This document shows positions 25,393 to 33,945 of a stretch of DNA of 64,000 nt, in pieces (position 1 is the stretch's first letter; every line of letters begins with the position of its first letter). The notes below the pieces were generated by a model. That model was not told where the DNA came from and did no database searches. It saw only the letters and a list, made by a program, of their open reading frames with translations. Source of the DNA: Sulfurimonas sp. (lineage in GTDB: Bacteria; Campylobacterota; Campylobacteria; Campylobacterales; Sulfurimonadaceae); the NCBI RefSeq assembly GCF_028694605.1, contig NZ_JAQVKP010000007.1, forward strand, positions 1 to 64,000, read 5' to 3'. Position numbers and translations under genes: made by a program.

Positions 25393-26645
25393 ACATCTTT
25401 TGCGCTCTTTTTTTCATCTACAAAATAGAGTAAAATCGCTCCCAGTATAAATAAAATAGCCACAGAAGCAATCGAAGCACGGGAGTTTTGAGTAAGAAGG
25501 GCGACCAAGGCCACCAATAAAGGTCCTAAAATAGCTGCAAATTTGCCCAAAAAGTTATAAAAACCGAAAAACTCTGCAGCGTGCTCTTTTGGAATCATTT
25601 TTGAGTAGTATGAGCGGCTGAGGGATTGAATAGCCCCCTGAACAAGCGCAATCATAACTGCCAGCATATAAAACTCATGCACCTCTTGCATTATTGCAGC
25701 CAAAAGAGTAATAAAAAGGTATATGCCGATAGCTAGAAAAATTGTTTTCTTCGTATCCCATGACTGCGCGATTTTTGCAAAAAGAAGCGTTGCTGGAAAA
25801 CCTGCAAACTGAACGATAAGCAGGGCAAAAATCAGATTTTTAGAGTCAAATCCAAGAGCCATCCCATAATCAATCGCCATTCGTATAATGGTGTCAACTC
25901 CGTCAATGTAGAGCCAGTAAGCCGCTAAAAAGAGAAATATGCCCTTAATTTCTCTTATCTTTTTAAAGGTGTTTTTTAGTCTTAGATAACCATCTTTTAA
26001 AAGCGCAGCGGCTGTTTTTGCCTCTGCTTTTTTTTCTTCAACAAATAAAAAGAGCGGAAGTGAAAATAGCGTCCACCAGAGCGCAACGCTTATAAATGAG
26101 GCTTTTATTGCTTCTGCTTGATTTTCAAGCCCAAAAAGCGAAAAATTCTGCACCAAAGCCACATTGAAAGCAAAGAGTATCCCGCCACCAAGATATCCGA
26201 GTGCAAAACCCAGCCCTGAGATATAATCGGCGTTTTTGTTATTTGAGATGGATGGAAGCAGGGAGTCGTAAAATATATCTGCACCCATAAACCCGATATT
26301 GCCGAGTATGTATATAAAAGCCGCTAATTGCCACTCTCCTTGAGATACAAGTGTCAAAGCCGCACTCATCAAAATTCCAAGATAGGCAAAGAGAAAAAGA
26401 AATCTTTTTTTGAGCGAAGCGCTGTCTGCCATGGCTCCTAAAAGAGGTGCGACAAGAACTATAATAAAACTTGAGAGCGCATTTACAAAACCAAGATGCG
26501 CGGTGCTTAGTGTAGCTTCCATGTCAGCAGCATAGTATGATTTGAAAAAGATGGGAAAAAATCCAGCCATTACAGTAGTTGCGTAAGCAGAATTTGCCCA
26601 GTCGTAAAGCGCCCAAGAGTAGATAGTTCTTCTGTCTTTTTGCAT
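25374..26645 (-). CDS. MFS transporter of the UMF1/Atg22 type
   Basis: A 423-residue integral membrane protein with about 12 hydrophobic segments. The start IYSWALYDWANSAYATTVMAG is typical of the bacterial UMF1 (Atg22-like) branch of the major facilitator superfamily. Yeast Atg22 exports amino acids from the vacuole; the bacterial substrate is unknown. It converges with and overlaps the acyltransferase fusion by 19 nt, and diverges from glpQ over 66 nt. Confidence 0.85.
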   Translation of the reverse strand: MQKDRRTIYSWALYDWANSAYATTVMAGFFPIFFKSYYAADMEATLSTAHLGFVNALSSFIIVLVAPLLGAMADSASLKKRFLFLFAYLGILMSAALTLVSQGEWQLAAFIYILGNIGFMGADIFYDSLLPSISNNKNADYISGLGFALGYLGGGILFAFNVALVQNFSLFGLENQAEAIKASFISVALWWTLFSLPLFLFVEEKKAEAKTAAALLKDGYLRLKNTFKKIREIKGIFLFLAAYWLYIDGVDTIIRMAIDYGMALGFDSKNLIFALLIVQFAGFPATLLFAKIAQSWDTKKTIFLAIGIYLFITLLAAIMQEVHEFYMLAVMIALVQGAIQSLSRSYYSKMIPKEHAAEFFGFYNFLGKFAAILGPLLVALVALLTQNSRASIASVAILFILGAILLYFVDEKKSAKDVQSALG

Positions 26646-26711
26646 AAAAACCTCTGCTTTAATTTGGCATCAATTCTACCATAACGGCTAAAATAAATGC
26701 TAGAATAGTGC

Positions 26712-27497
26712 ATGAAATTTTTGGAACTGTTGAGTCATGTCGGTCTTATTGCTGCTCATAGAGGTGCTCGCTCCATCGCACCTGAAAACACGCTTGCGGC
26801 TTTAAAAAAAAGTGTTGGCAGATGTGATTTTATCGAGATAGACGTACAGTTAAGCAGAGATGGTGAGGCTATAGTCATGCATGACGATACATTGCAGAGA
26901 ACTACGGATGTAGCACAAATTGCCTCTTTTGCATCCCGCAAACCCTACTATGTGAGCGACTTTACGCTTAGCGAACTTAAAAAACTTGACTATGGAAGCT
27001 GGTTTTACAAAGACAAAAAGCATTCAGAGCCGCTTCTCACACTTAAGGATGCACTCCTCTTTATAAAAGAGAATAGCATACTTTTAAATATCGAGATAAA
27101 AGATATGAACAAAAAATTTAACAATGCGGATGTTGTCGGTGTGGTCGTTGATGCGATAAGAAAGAGCGGTGTGATGGATAGCGTTTTAATATCGTCTTTT
27201 AGGCATGAGTATCTTAAAATCATAAAAGCAGAACTTAGTGATGTGCCGACCGCGGCTCTGGTAGAGGGCAAACATCCCCCAAGATTGCTAGAGTATCTAA
27301 GAGAGCTTAAAGTAGAAGGCTACAGCTTAAACAATGAACTTGTCGATAGAGAAAGCGTGGAGACGTTAAGAGAGGCAGGATTTTTTGTGGGTGTCTATAC
27401 TGTGAATAATTCCAAACGGGTAAAAGAGCTTTTTGATATGGGTGTAAACTGTGTCTTTAGCGATAGTCTGGAAAAAAAAGAGGCGGGCATTTTATGA
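26712..27497 (+). CDS. glpQ: Glycerophosphodiester phosphodiesterase
   Basis: Hydrolyses glycerophosphodiesters to glycerol-3-phosphate and an alcohol. The 261-residue protein has AAHRGARSIAPENT (catalytic His16 and Arg17, metal-binding Glu25), FIEIDVQLSRDG (metal ligands) and VMHDDTLQRTTD (second catalytic His), the family's motif set. No signal peptide is evident, so it resembles the cytosolic UgpQ type. A TAGAAT box at 26701 is close to the ATG, so the leader would be very short. It overlaps the DnaJ-like gene by 4 nt. Confidence 0.92.
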   Translation: MKFLELLSHVGLIAAHRGARSIAPENTLAALKKSVGRCDFIEIDVQLSRDGEAIVMHDDTLQRTTDVAQIASFASRKPYYVSDFTLSELKKLDYGSWFYKDKKHSEPLLTLKDALLFIKENSILLNIEIKDMNKKFNNADVVGVVVDAIRKSGVMDSVLISSFRHEYLKIIKAELSDVPTAALVEGKHPPRLLEYLRELKVEGYSLNNELVDRESVETLREAGFFVGVYTVNNSKRVKELFDMGVNCVFSDSLEKKEAGIL

Positions 27498-27766
27498 ATT
27501 ATGAAAAATTCCAAGAGGCTCTTGATATACTTGATATATCTTCGCGCATAACACATACGGAGCTGAAAAAAAGGTATCAAAAACTCTCAAAAGTATATCA
27601 TCCTGATATGCAAAGCGGAGATGAAAAAAAGTTTAGAGAGATTCACGAGGCATATAAAATCGTAGAAGCATATATGAAAAACTTCAGGTTTTCTCTTGAC
27701 GAGAAGGAGTTTTATGAACAAAATCCGTTTTCAAAAAAATCAAAGGATTGGTTTTACAGTTTTTAA
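27494..27766 (+). CDS. Small J-domain protein
   Basis: A 90-residue protein consisting of little more than a J domain: helix II/III around KRYQKLSKVYHPDMQSGDEKKFREIHEAY with the HPD tripeptide required to stimulate DnaK. It lacks the Gly/Phe and zinc regions of DnaJ, so it is a class C J-protein that targets DnaK to a particular task. It starts in an ATGA overlap with glpQ and is followed by pcm after 15 nt. Confidence 0.88.
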   Translation: MNYEKFQEALDILDISSRITHTELKKRYQKLSKVYHPDMQSGDEKKFREIHEAYKIVEAYMKNFRFSLDEKEFYEQNPFSKKSKDWFYSF

Positions 27767-27781
27767 TATTGAGGGACGGTT

Positions 27782-28393
27782 ATGAATTCAAATCAAGAGT
27801 TGGTTGATTATCTTATAGGTGTCGGGGCGCTTCGCTCAAGCGGCATTATAGAAGCCTTTAGAAATGTTGATAGAGCTGATTTTGTGCATAACAGAGAGAC
27901 TTTTGATATTTATGAAGATTATCCTCTTGCCATAGGTCATGGTCAAACAATCTCTCAACCAAGAACGGTTGCCATGATGATGGAGATGCTCTCGCCTCAG
28001 GTTGGACAGAGCATTTTGGACATCGGAAGCGGCTCAGGGTGGACGACGGCACTTTTGGCTTATATTGTAGGAGAAGACGGCTTGGTTGTCGGGGTTGAGA
28101 GAGTAAGCGAACTTGTAAAGTTTGGAAGTGATAACCTTAAAAAATATAAGTTTAAAAATGCTAAGATTGTTGAAGCGGGAGATGAACTTGGGCTAAGAGG
28201 CGGGAAGTTTGACCGTATTTTAGTCTCTGCGGCAGCAGATGAGTTTCCGTACGAACTGGCAAAGCAGTTAAATATCGGTGGGAAGATTGTCATTCCCGTG
28301 CAAAATTCGATTTATGAAATGACAAAAGAAAAAAATGGGGAGCTTGGTGGAGTTGAACATTACGGATTTACGTTTGTTCCGTTGATTTATTAG
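27782..28393 (+). CDS. pcm: Protein-L-isoaspartate O-methyltransferase
   Basis: Repairs isomerised aspartyl residues by SAM-dependent methylation. The 203-residue protein shows the family box AIGHGQTISQPRTVAMM and the SAM-binding motif ILDIGSGSGWTTALLA, followed by VVGVERV and a FDRILVSAAA motif. It lies in a probable operon with glpQ, the J-domain gene and the radical SAM gene; protein repair and chaperone recruitment are a plausible shared theme (inference). Confidence 0.93.
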   Translation: MNSNQELVDYLIGVGALRSSGIIEAFRNVDRADFVHNRETFDIYEDYPLAIGHGQTISQPRTVAMMMEMLSPQVGQSILDIGSGSGWTTALLAYIVGEDGLVVGVERVSELVKFGSDNLKKYKFKNAKIVEAGDELGLRGGKFDRILVSAAADEFPYELAKQLNIGGKIVIPVQNSIYEMTKEKNGELGGVEHYGFTFVPLIY

Positions 28394-28405
28394 AAGGGGG
28401 CTAAG

Positions 28406-29431
28406 ATGTCACATACAGCATGGTTAAGTAAAAAACTAGATAGCGGAAAGATTTTATGCGAGGCGTGTGCCCATGCCTGCAAGCTTGAAGAGGGTGAGTA
28501 TGGTATATGCGGTGTCAGACGTGTGGAAGAAGGTGAGCTAAAGCTGCTTGTTTACGGGCTTGCTGCGGCTGTGAATATTGACCCTGTTGAGAAAAAGCCT
28601 ATGTTCAATTTTCTGCCTGCAAGCAAAGCTTTTTCTCTTGGAACGGTTGGATGTAACTTCTCTTGCAAGTTTTGTCAAAACTTTGACATATCTCAATATC
28701 CAAAAGAGCATGCCCATAAAATCATAGGTCGTGAACTTTTGCCCCAAAAAATAGTTGAACTCTCCATTGAAAACGGATGCCGCTCAATCGCATACACTTA
28801 CAATGAGCCGGTAGTTTTTTTCGAATATACTTACGATACGGCAAAAATAGCGCATGAAAAAGGGCTGAAAAACATCTACGTCACAAGCGGTTATGAAACA
28901 CGAAAAGCCATAGATTTGCTCGCCCCATATATAGACGGAATGAATATAGACATCAAAGGCTTTACGGATGAGTTTTACAAAGAGATTTGCGGTGCCAGAC
29001 TAAAACCCGTGCTTGAAGCCGTTAAACATGCTCGTGAGAAGGGCATTTGGGTAGAGATAACAACTCTTTTGATTCCCGGAAAAAATGATTCAGATGAAGA
29101 GATACGAGGAATTGCAAAATTTATAGCTTCTGTCGATACATCTATGCCTTGGCATCTCTCGGCATTTCATCCGATGTATAAGATGCTTGACGTTCCACGC
29201 ACTCCCGAATCAACGCTTTTAAGAGCATACAAGATAGGAGTGGAAGAGGGGCTTAAATATGTCTATATCGGTAATGTTGACAATGAAGATTATGAATCGA
29301 CCTACTGCCCGAATTGTAAAAAAAGAGTGGTTGACAGAAGCGGAAACATCGGGCAATTTGTGACAAATGAACTAGATGAAGACGGTACATGTCCATACTG
29401 CGGATATAAGCTTGAAGGTGTGTGGCATTAA
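28406..29431 (+). CDS. amrS: AmmeMemoRadiSam-type radical SAM enzyme
   Basis: A 341-residue radical SAM protein with the 4Fe-4S motif CNFSCKFC (C83, C87, C90) and the GTVGCNFSC context of the AmrS/PflA-like group. N-terminal cysteines (C18, C21, C25, C35) and a C-terminal zinc-ribbon pair (YCPNCKKR and CPYCGYKL) are typical of this family. AmmeMemoRadiSam systems also include AmrA and MEMO homologues; neither is in the window. The reaction is not established from sequence. It is the last gene of the pcm operon and ends in a terminator. Confidence 0.85.
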   Translation: MSHTAWLSKKLDSGKILCEACAHACKLEEGEYGICGVRRVEEGELKLLVYGLAAAVNIDPVEKKPMFNFLPASKAFSLGTVGCNFSCKFCQNFDISQYPKEHAHKIIGRELLPQKIVELSIENGCRSIAYTYNEPVVFFEYTYDTAKIAHEKGLKNIYVTSGYETRKAIDLLAPYIDGMNIDIKGFTDEFYKEICGARLKPVLEAVKHAREKGIWVEITTLLIPGKNDSDEEIRGIAKFIASVDTSMPWHLSAFHPMYKMLDVPRTPESTLLRAYKIGVEEGLKYVYIGNVDNEDYESTYCPNCKKRVVDRSGNIGQFVTNELDEDGTCPYCGYKLEGVWH

Positions 29432-29445
29432 TGCCACGCCTTTTT
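29420..29445. terminator. Terminator between convergent amrS and Spy-like genes
   Basis: Perfect 7-bp inverted repeat GTGGCAT (29422-29428) / ATGCCAC (29431-29437), extended by a G-U and a G-C pair, with TTTTT from 29441. The stem overlaps the amrS stop codon. On the plus strand this is a classic intrinsic terminator and could also limit minus-strand readthrough. Confidence 0.8.
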
Positions 29446-29968
29446 AAAACATGTTTACAACACCATAATCAAGCATCTCTTCAAACTGCTCTTGAGTTAA
29501 TACCGCTTTTACCTTTTCTATACACTCTAAGTGAATCTTTGTAAGTTCTGCTCTGAGCTTTGCTATCTCATCCACTTTTGGATAAAAATCTGCCGCTTTT
29601 GGACCTTTGTGCTTAAAAGAGATTTGCTGCATCATATCAAGTTCAAGCTTTTTAATCACAAGAGCTTTGTCCACCGCCTTGCTCATAAGCTCCTCTTTTA
29701 TTTTTAGTATTGCGTTGATTTGCTCTTTGGAGAGTTTGAGATTTGCGCTTGAGCTGTCGTAAAGCGTCATTCCAACAAGATAAGGAAGATTTTTTGGCAT
29801 CAAAAAGTAATCTTTGGGAAAGTTCTCTTTTGTGGTAAAAGGTCCTGCCGGACCCGCTAACTTCTCCATTTTTACCACATCTTGCACCGGAGGAGGCAAG
29901 GTCGGTTCTGCGAGTAAAGAGCATGAGAGTAGAGTGAGTGCAAGAGCTGTATTTTTTATATTTTTCAT
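29444..29968 (-). CDS. Spy/CpxP-like periplasmic protein
   Basis: A 174-residue exported protein with a signal peptide (MKNIKNTALALTLLSCSLLAEP). The mature part is helical and contains two Spy/CpxP-type turns: KLSKEQINAILKIKEEL (about 78-95) and VLTQEQFEEML near the C terminus, the two LTxxQ-like motifs of the family. Such proteins act as periplasmic chaperones or stress sensors, often metal-linked. No two-component genes are adjacent. The assignment is by motif and layout. Confidence 0.7.
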   Translation of the reverse strand: MKNIKNTALALTLLSCSLLAEPTLPPPVQDVVKMEKLAGPAGPFTTKENFPKDYFLMPKNLPYLVGMTLYDSSSANLKLSKEQINAILKIKEELMSKAVDKALVIKKLELDMMQQISFKHKGPKAADFYPKVDEIAKLRAELTKIHLECIEKVKAVLTQEQFEEMLDYGVVNMF

Positions 29969-30000
29969 AGCTGTTCCTTTGGGATATATATTTGTAAATA

Positions 30001-30915
30001 TTATACAGAGCTATTGTTAACCAACTCTATAGCTTTTTTTACGCATGAATCAAGCGAGGTTGTCTGTGCGATAATGGGAGTGATGTATGGTGGAAAATAG
30101 TTCTTTGTTGTATATCCTATGGATATGGCTATGTAGCTCTCATCCCATGTGGCATTTTTTAAAAAACACTCTATTGTTGATGGTGACGAGAAGATAATTG
30201 CTGAGTTTTTTGGTAAAACAATCTTCTTTTTAAACTCTACACATACTGTTTTATAGACTATTGCTTCATCACAAATAACGCCATTTGTGTTTAGTTTTTC
30301 TACTAATGTTGAAACTATTTTTGAGCCTCTGACATAGAGCACTTTTTTGTTTTTTAGCAGTGGAACTAACTCGTCTGCGAACTCATTCCCATGTTTTTCT
30401 TTGCTGACAAACTTGATCTTACCGCCCAGATTGCTCGCTGCTTTTGCGGTTTGTGGTGCAATAACATATAGTGGTTTTGATTTCCACTTTTGATTGTAAG
30501 AGTTGAGCGGATAGATTGCACTTTTTGAAGTAAAAATAATCGCATCATAAGCAGAAAAATCGATATCGCATTTTATAGTCTCTATCTTTATGACCGGTAG
30601 ATTTTTTGCCCATTTGACTTTTTTGTCGTTTAGTACATAAATAGGAAGTGAGTTGTTTTTAAAATTCTGTATAAATGAGCCTATTACTCTTTTTATTCTT
30701 GTAAATATTGTATCTTTGCTGTTTAGCACTAAAGATTTATTCTCATCTACAAAAAAGTTAATATTCTGCTTACTCAACATATATGTTATCTTGATAAGTT
30801 CTTCAAATATATGCTCATTGGAGTAATTTCTGTCGAGCAGAAACGAGTTTGTAGAGTAGTCATACTCATAGTAGATAAGATTTAATGGTTCAATTAGTTT
30901 TTCAATATTTTTCAT
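30001..30915 (-). CDS. hemD: Uroporphyrinogen-III synthase with N-terminal extension
   Basis: Cyclises hydroxymethylbilane to uroporphyrinogen III. Residues about 90-300 (numbered from ATG 30915) follow the HemD pattern: YDAIIFTSKSAIYPL, YVIAPQTAKAA, KKVLYVRGSKIVSTLVEKL, DEAIVYKT, SAIIFSSPSTIECFL and YIAISIGYTTKNYF. Overall sequence conservation in this family is low, so the call rests on this pattern. The first 90 residues are extra, AT-rich and not recognised; no internal start with a ribosome-binding site is visible. A TTG at 30954 would lengthen it further. Confidence 0.78.
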   Translation of the reverse strand: MKNIEKLIEPLNLIYYEYDYSTNSFLLDRNYSNEHIFEELIKITYMLSKQNINFFVDENKSLVLNSKDTIFTRIKRVIGSFIQNFKNNSLPIYVLNDKKVKWAKNLPVIKIETIKCDIDFSAYDAIIFTSKSAIYPLNSYNQKWKSKPLYVIAPQTAKAASNLGGKIKFVSKEKHGNEFADELVPLLKNKKVLYVRGSKIVSTLVEKLNTNGVICDEAIVYKTVCVEFKKKIVLPKNSAIIFSSPSTIECFLKNATWDESYIAISIGYTTKNYFPPYITPIIAQTTSLDSCVKKAIELVNNSSV

Positions 30916-30984
30916 GGAGTGGATAATAGCATTATGTGAGTAAATATTTTTCAAAAAATTGAAAAATATTTATGGGTGTAGAGG

Positions 30985-31752
30985 TTATTGAAACGTCGTG
31001 CCGCCATCAACGACTATAGTCTGCCCTGTAAGCCATGAAGATTCATTGCCGCAAAGAAAAAGACATGCACCTGTCAAATCTTCAGCTTCACCCATGCGAG
31101 AGAGCGGAGAGCGTTTTACTACTTCGCTTTTTACCTCTTCATAGTTTGGAAATGCTTTTAGTGCGTCTGTGTCGATTGGTCCGCCGCTTACTGCATTTAC
31201 TCTTATGTTTTTCTCGCCAAGCTCTGCTGCTGCATAACGCACCATTGCTTCAACTGCCGCTTTGTTTGTACCGTGACCTGCATAGTTTGGAGTATAAACT
31301 AGGTTGCCTGTTGAGCTCATGCTGATGATGCTTCCGCCGCCTACCTTCTCCATCCTCTTTGCTGCCTCTTGCGCACCTACGACAAATGCGTCAACCGTTG
31401 CCGTGTAGATATTGTTTAACCCTTTTGGCTTTAGTCTCATAAACGGACCAAATCCGCCAACAACAGCACGCCCAGAGATGATGGCATTTGAGATAAAAAA
31501 GTCAAGTCTGTCAAAATCATTGTCAAACTCTGCGTAAACATCCCTGTATGTTTCAGGTTCTAAAATGTCAAGCTTATATGCTCTTGCTTTTACACCATAC
31601 TTTGCCTCGACATTAGCGATTATCTCATTTGCGGCATCAGCTTTTGTCGCATACGTAAAAGCTACGTTGCACCCTTTTTGAGCAAAAGCATAAACGATTG
31701 CTTTGCCGATTCCTCGTGTTCCGCCGCTTACAAATAGAGTTTTGCCTGTCAT
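30985..31752 (-). CDS. fabL: FabL-like enoyl-ACP reductase (SDR)
   Basis: A 255-residue short-chain dehydrogenase with the NADPH motif SGGTRGIGKAI and active-site SSTGN...YAGHGTNKAA. The segment NAVSGGPIDTDALKAFPN closely matches Bacillus FabL as recalled, and a FabL-type enoyl reductase is known in Helicobacter. It would catalyse the last step of fatty-acid elongation. It ends the pyrD/M16/dapA/SDR run that is also recalled in C. jejuni; dapA ends at the adjacent base. A generic SDR role cannot be excluded. Confidence 0.8.
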   Translation of the reverse strand: MTGKTLFVSGGTRGIGKAIVYAFAQKGCNVAFTYATKADAANEIIANVEAKYGVKARAYKLDILEPETYRDVYAEFDNDFDRLDFFISNAIISGRAVVGGFGPFMRLKPKGLNNIYTATVDAFVVGAQEAAKRMEKVGGGSIISMSSTGNLVYTPNYAGHGTNKAAVEAMVRYAAAELGEKNIRVNAVSGGPIDTDALKAFPNYEEVKSEVVKRSPLSRMGEAEDLTGACLFLCGNESSWLTGQTIVVDGGTTFQ

Positions 31753-32646
31753 TTATAATCCTTTGATTTTGTAATGTTTCATAATAGATTCTAGTTTTTT
31801 CATATTTTCAACACTTGGAGCAACGAGAGGAAGCCTGTATTCAAGTGTCTCAATAAGTCCTGCAACATACATTGCGGCTTTTATCATGATAGGGTTTGAC
31901 TCTAAAAAGAGCGCTTTGTTGATTGGAAACAGCATATCATTTATGGCTTTTGCACCGCTAAAATCACCGCTTAGAGCCTTTTGAACCAATGCACTTTTTA
32001 AATCAGGCAGAAGATTTGATGTAACTGACGTAATCCCTGCGCCGCCGTTTGCAAGGATGGGAAAGTCAATTGCATCGTCGCCACTAAATACTTTTAGTTC
32101 GGGTCTGCGGGAGAGCAGCTCTACTGTACGCTCCAAGCTTCCGGTTGCTTCTTTAATGCCGTAGATATTTTTTACATCGTCAAATAGTCTGATAACGGTA
32201 TCGGCACTTATATCGACTACGGTACGCCCCGGAACATTGTAGAGCATAAATGGAAGTTCAGGAACTGACTCGGCAATAGCTTTATAGTGTTGGTAAAGTC
32301 CCTCTTGTGACGGTTTTACATAGTACGGTGCAACTGAAAAGATTGCGTCAACTCCGCATTTTTGAGCTGTTTTTGCCGCTTCAATCGCTTCTGCTGTTGA
32401 GTTGCTTCCCGCACCTGCTAAAACTTTTGTTTTTGTGCCGCGGCATACCTCTACGGCTATCTCAATACATCTTTTGTCTTCAGCGTATGTAAGTGTCGCA
32501 CTCTCGCCCGTTGTTCCTACCGGACAGACAGCGTCTATACCGTTTTCTATCTGTCTTTGGATTAGTTTTGCGTAAGTTTGCTCATCTAATTTGCCATTTT
32601 TAAACGGTGTAATGAGTGCGGTTGTAGAACCGGTTACTATATTCAT
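31753..32646 (-). CDS. dapA: 4-Hydroxy-tetrahydrodipicolinate synthase
   Basis: First committed enzyme of lysine and meso-diaminopimelate synthesis, condensing pyruvate with aspartate semialdehyde. The 297-residue TIM barrel has GTTGESATLTYAED, MLYNVPGRT (proton-relay tyrosine) and YGIKEATGSLERT with the Schiff-base lysine. The protein starts MNIVTGSTTALITPF, typical of the family. It overlaps the M16 peptidase gene by 4 nt. Its product supplies peptidoglycan genes such as murF. Confidence 0.96.
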   Translation of the reverse strand: MNIVTGSTTALITPFKNGKLDEQTYAKLIQRQIENGIDAVCPVGTTGESATLTYAEDKRCIEIAVEVCRGTKTKVLAGAGSNSTAEAIEAAKTAQKCGVDAIFSVAPYYVKPSQEGLYQHYKAIAESVPELPFMLYNVPGRTVVDISADTVIRLFDDVKNIYGIKEATGSLERTVELLSRRPELKVFSGDDAIDFPILANGGAGITSVTSNLLPDLKSALVQKALSGDFSGAKAINDMLFPINKALFLESNPIMIKAAMYVAGLIETLEYRLPLVAPSVENMKKLESIMKHYKIKGL

Positions 32647-33944
32647 TTCGTTCCTTTTTTTAAAATAAGTGTTGTTGATTTGTCAAAATTGAAGTACTTT
32701 TGTGCTACTTCTAAAACTCTTTCTTGCGTGATTTTTTCTATATTTTCTTCATAATTTAAAAGCAATGTCAAATCGCCTCTGACAAGGTAGCTTCCAAAAA
32801 GATTTGCAACCGATGTTGAACTCTCAAGCGAGTAGATAAACTCTGCTTTTGTGTTGATTTTTACTTTTTGTATCTCTTTTTCATCTACTTTTTTCTTCTT
32901 TAAAAGCTCTATCTGTTTTACTAGCTCTTTTTCGACGTCCTCGGCTTTAACACCGGGGTTGCAGGTTGCCAAAAAGATAAAAAGCCCCGGGTCGATATTT
33001 TCCATATTGTAAGCATAAACATTGTTGACAAGGTGTTTTTTCTCCATTAGCTCTTGGTAAAGTCGTGAACTTTTTCCGGAAAATAGAATCTCAGAAATCA
33101 TGCTGAGTACGATTTGGTCTTCATTTTGAAAATTTGGGATATGAAACGCTATGGCAATCATCTCCACTTCGCTCTCTTTGTGGATGGTAACTCTTTTTGC
33201 TCCCTCTTGATCAGGTTCTACAAACTTTAATTCTGGGATTTTTCCACTGTTTTTGATGTGAGAAAACCTTTTCTTCGCTTTTTTGAAAACTTCCTCAGGC
33301 TCAACATCGCCCGTAACCATCAAGATAGCGTTGCTTGGTTGATAGTAGGTTTTGTGAAACTCTTTTATATCATCAGTCGTCCATGTTTTGATGTCGTTCA
33401 TAAATCCGATAGGTGTCCAATGATATGGATGATAGACATAAGCGTTGTTGAAAAGCGCAAAATACAAGTAGCCCATCGGTGAGTTTTCTGTTCTCCAGCG
33501 TCTCTCTTCGGCGACTACATCGCGCTCAGGCTGAAACTCTTTGTCTTTGAGTTTGAGATTTTGCATAAGTTCGGCATAGAGTTCAAGCGATTTGTCGAGG
33601 TTTTGTGTGCTTGACTTGATGTAGTAATGCGTGTAGTCAAAACTTGTAGATGCGTTGTTGATGCCGCCTATGCTTTTTACCTCTTTATCAAACTCGCCGG
33701 CATCAAGATTTTTTGTGGATTTGAAGTTCATGTGTTCTAGCATGTGGGCGATGCCGGTTTTGCCCATAACTTCGTTTCTGCTTCCGACTTTATAAAAAAT
33801 ATCGGTGCTAATAACGCCAGTGCCGTTTTTAAGCGGAATTACAACAATTTGAAGCCCGTTTTCAAGGGTCTTAGTCTCATATTTCGGTAGTGATGATGCC
33901 ATTAAAATTCCTAAAGTAAGTGTAAGTGCAAAGAGAAATTTCAT
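32643..33944 (-). CDS. M16-family zinc protease
   Basis: A 433-residue exported peptidase of the pitrilysin/processing-peptidase family. A signal peptide (MKFLFALTLTLGILMASS) is followed by the inverted zinc motif HMLEH (H67, E70, H71) and a downstream ERDVVAEERRWR glutamate ligand. The second half is the non-catalytic M16 lobe. It sits between pyrD (1 nt) and dapA (4-nt overlap), an order recalled from C. jejuni (Cj0804-Cj0806). Probably periplasmic peptide degradation. Confidence 0.92.
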   Translation of the reverse strand: MKFLFALTLTLGILMASSLPKYETKTLENGLQIVVIPLKNGTGVISTDIFYKVGSRNEVMGKTGIAHMLEHMNFKSTKNLDAGEFDKEVKSIGGINNASTSFDYTHYYIKSSTQNLDKSLELYAELMQNLKLKDKEFQPERDVVAEERRWRTENSPMGYLYFALFNNAYVYHPYHWTPIGFMNDIKTWTTDDIKEFHKTYYQPSNAILMVTGDVEPEEVFKKAKKRFSHIKNSGKIPELKFVEPDQEGAKRVTIHKESEVEMIAIAFHIPNFQNEDQIVLSMISEILFSGKSSRLYQELMEKKHLVNNVYAYNMENIDPGLFIFLATCNPGVKAEDVEKELVKQIELLKKKKVDEKEIQKVKINTKAEFIYSLESSTSVANLFGSYLVRGDLTLLLNYEENIEKITQERVLEVAQKYFNFDKSTTLILKKGTK

Positions 33945-33945
33945 G

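Noticed and set aside
30985-31752. Treating the SDR as part of the arabinose-lipid pathway (a second DprE2)
   Set aside because: Its GGPIDTDALKAFPN segment matches FabL-type enoyl reductases, and it sits in the separate pyrD/M16/dapA run.
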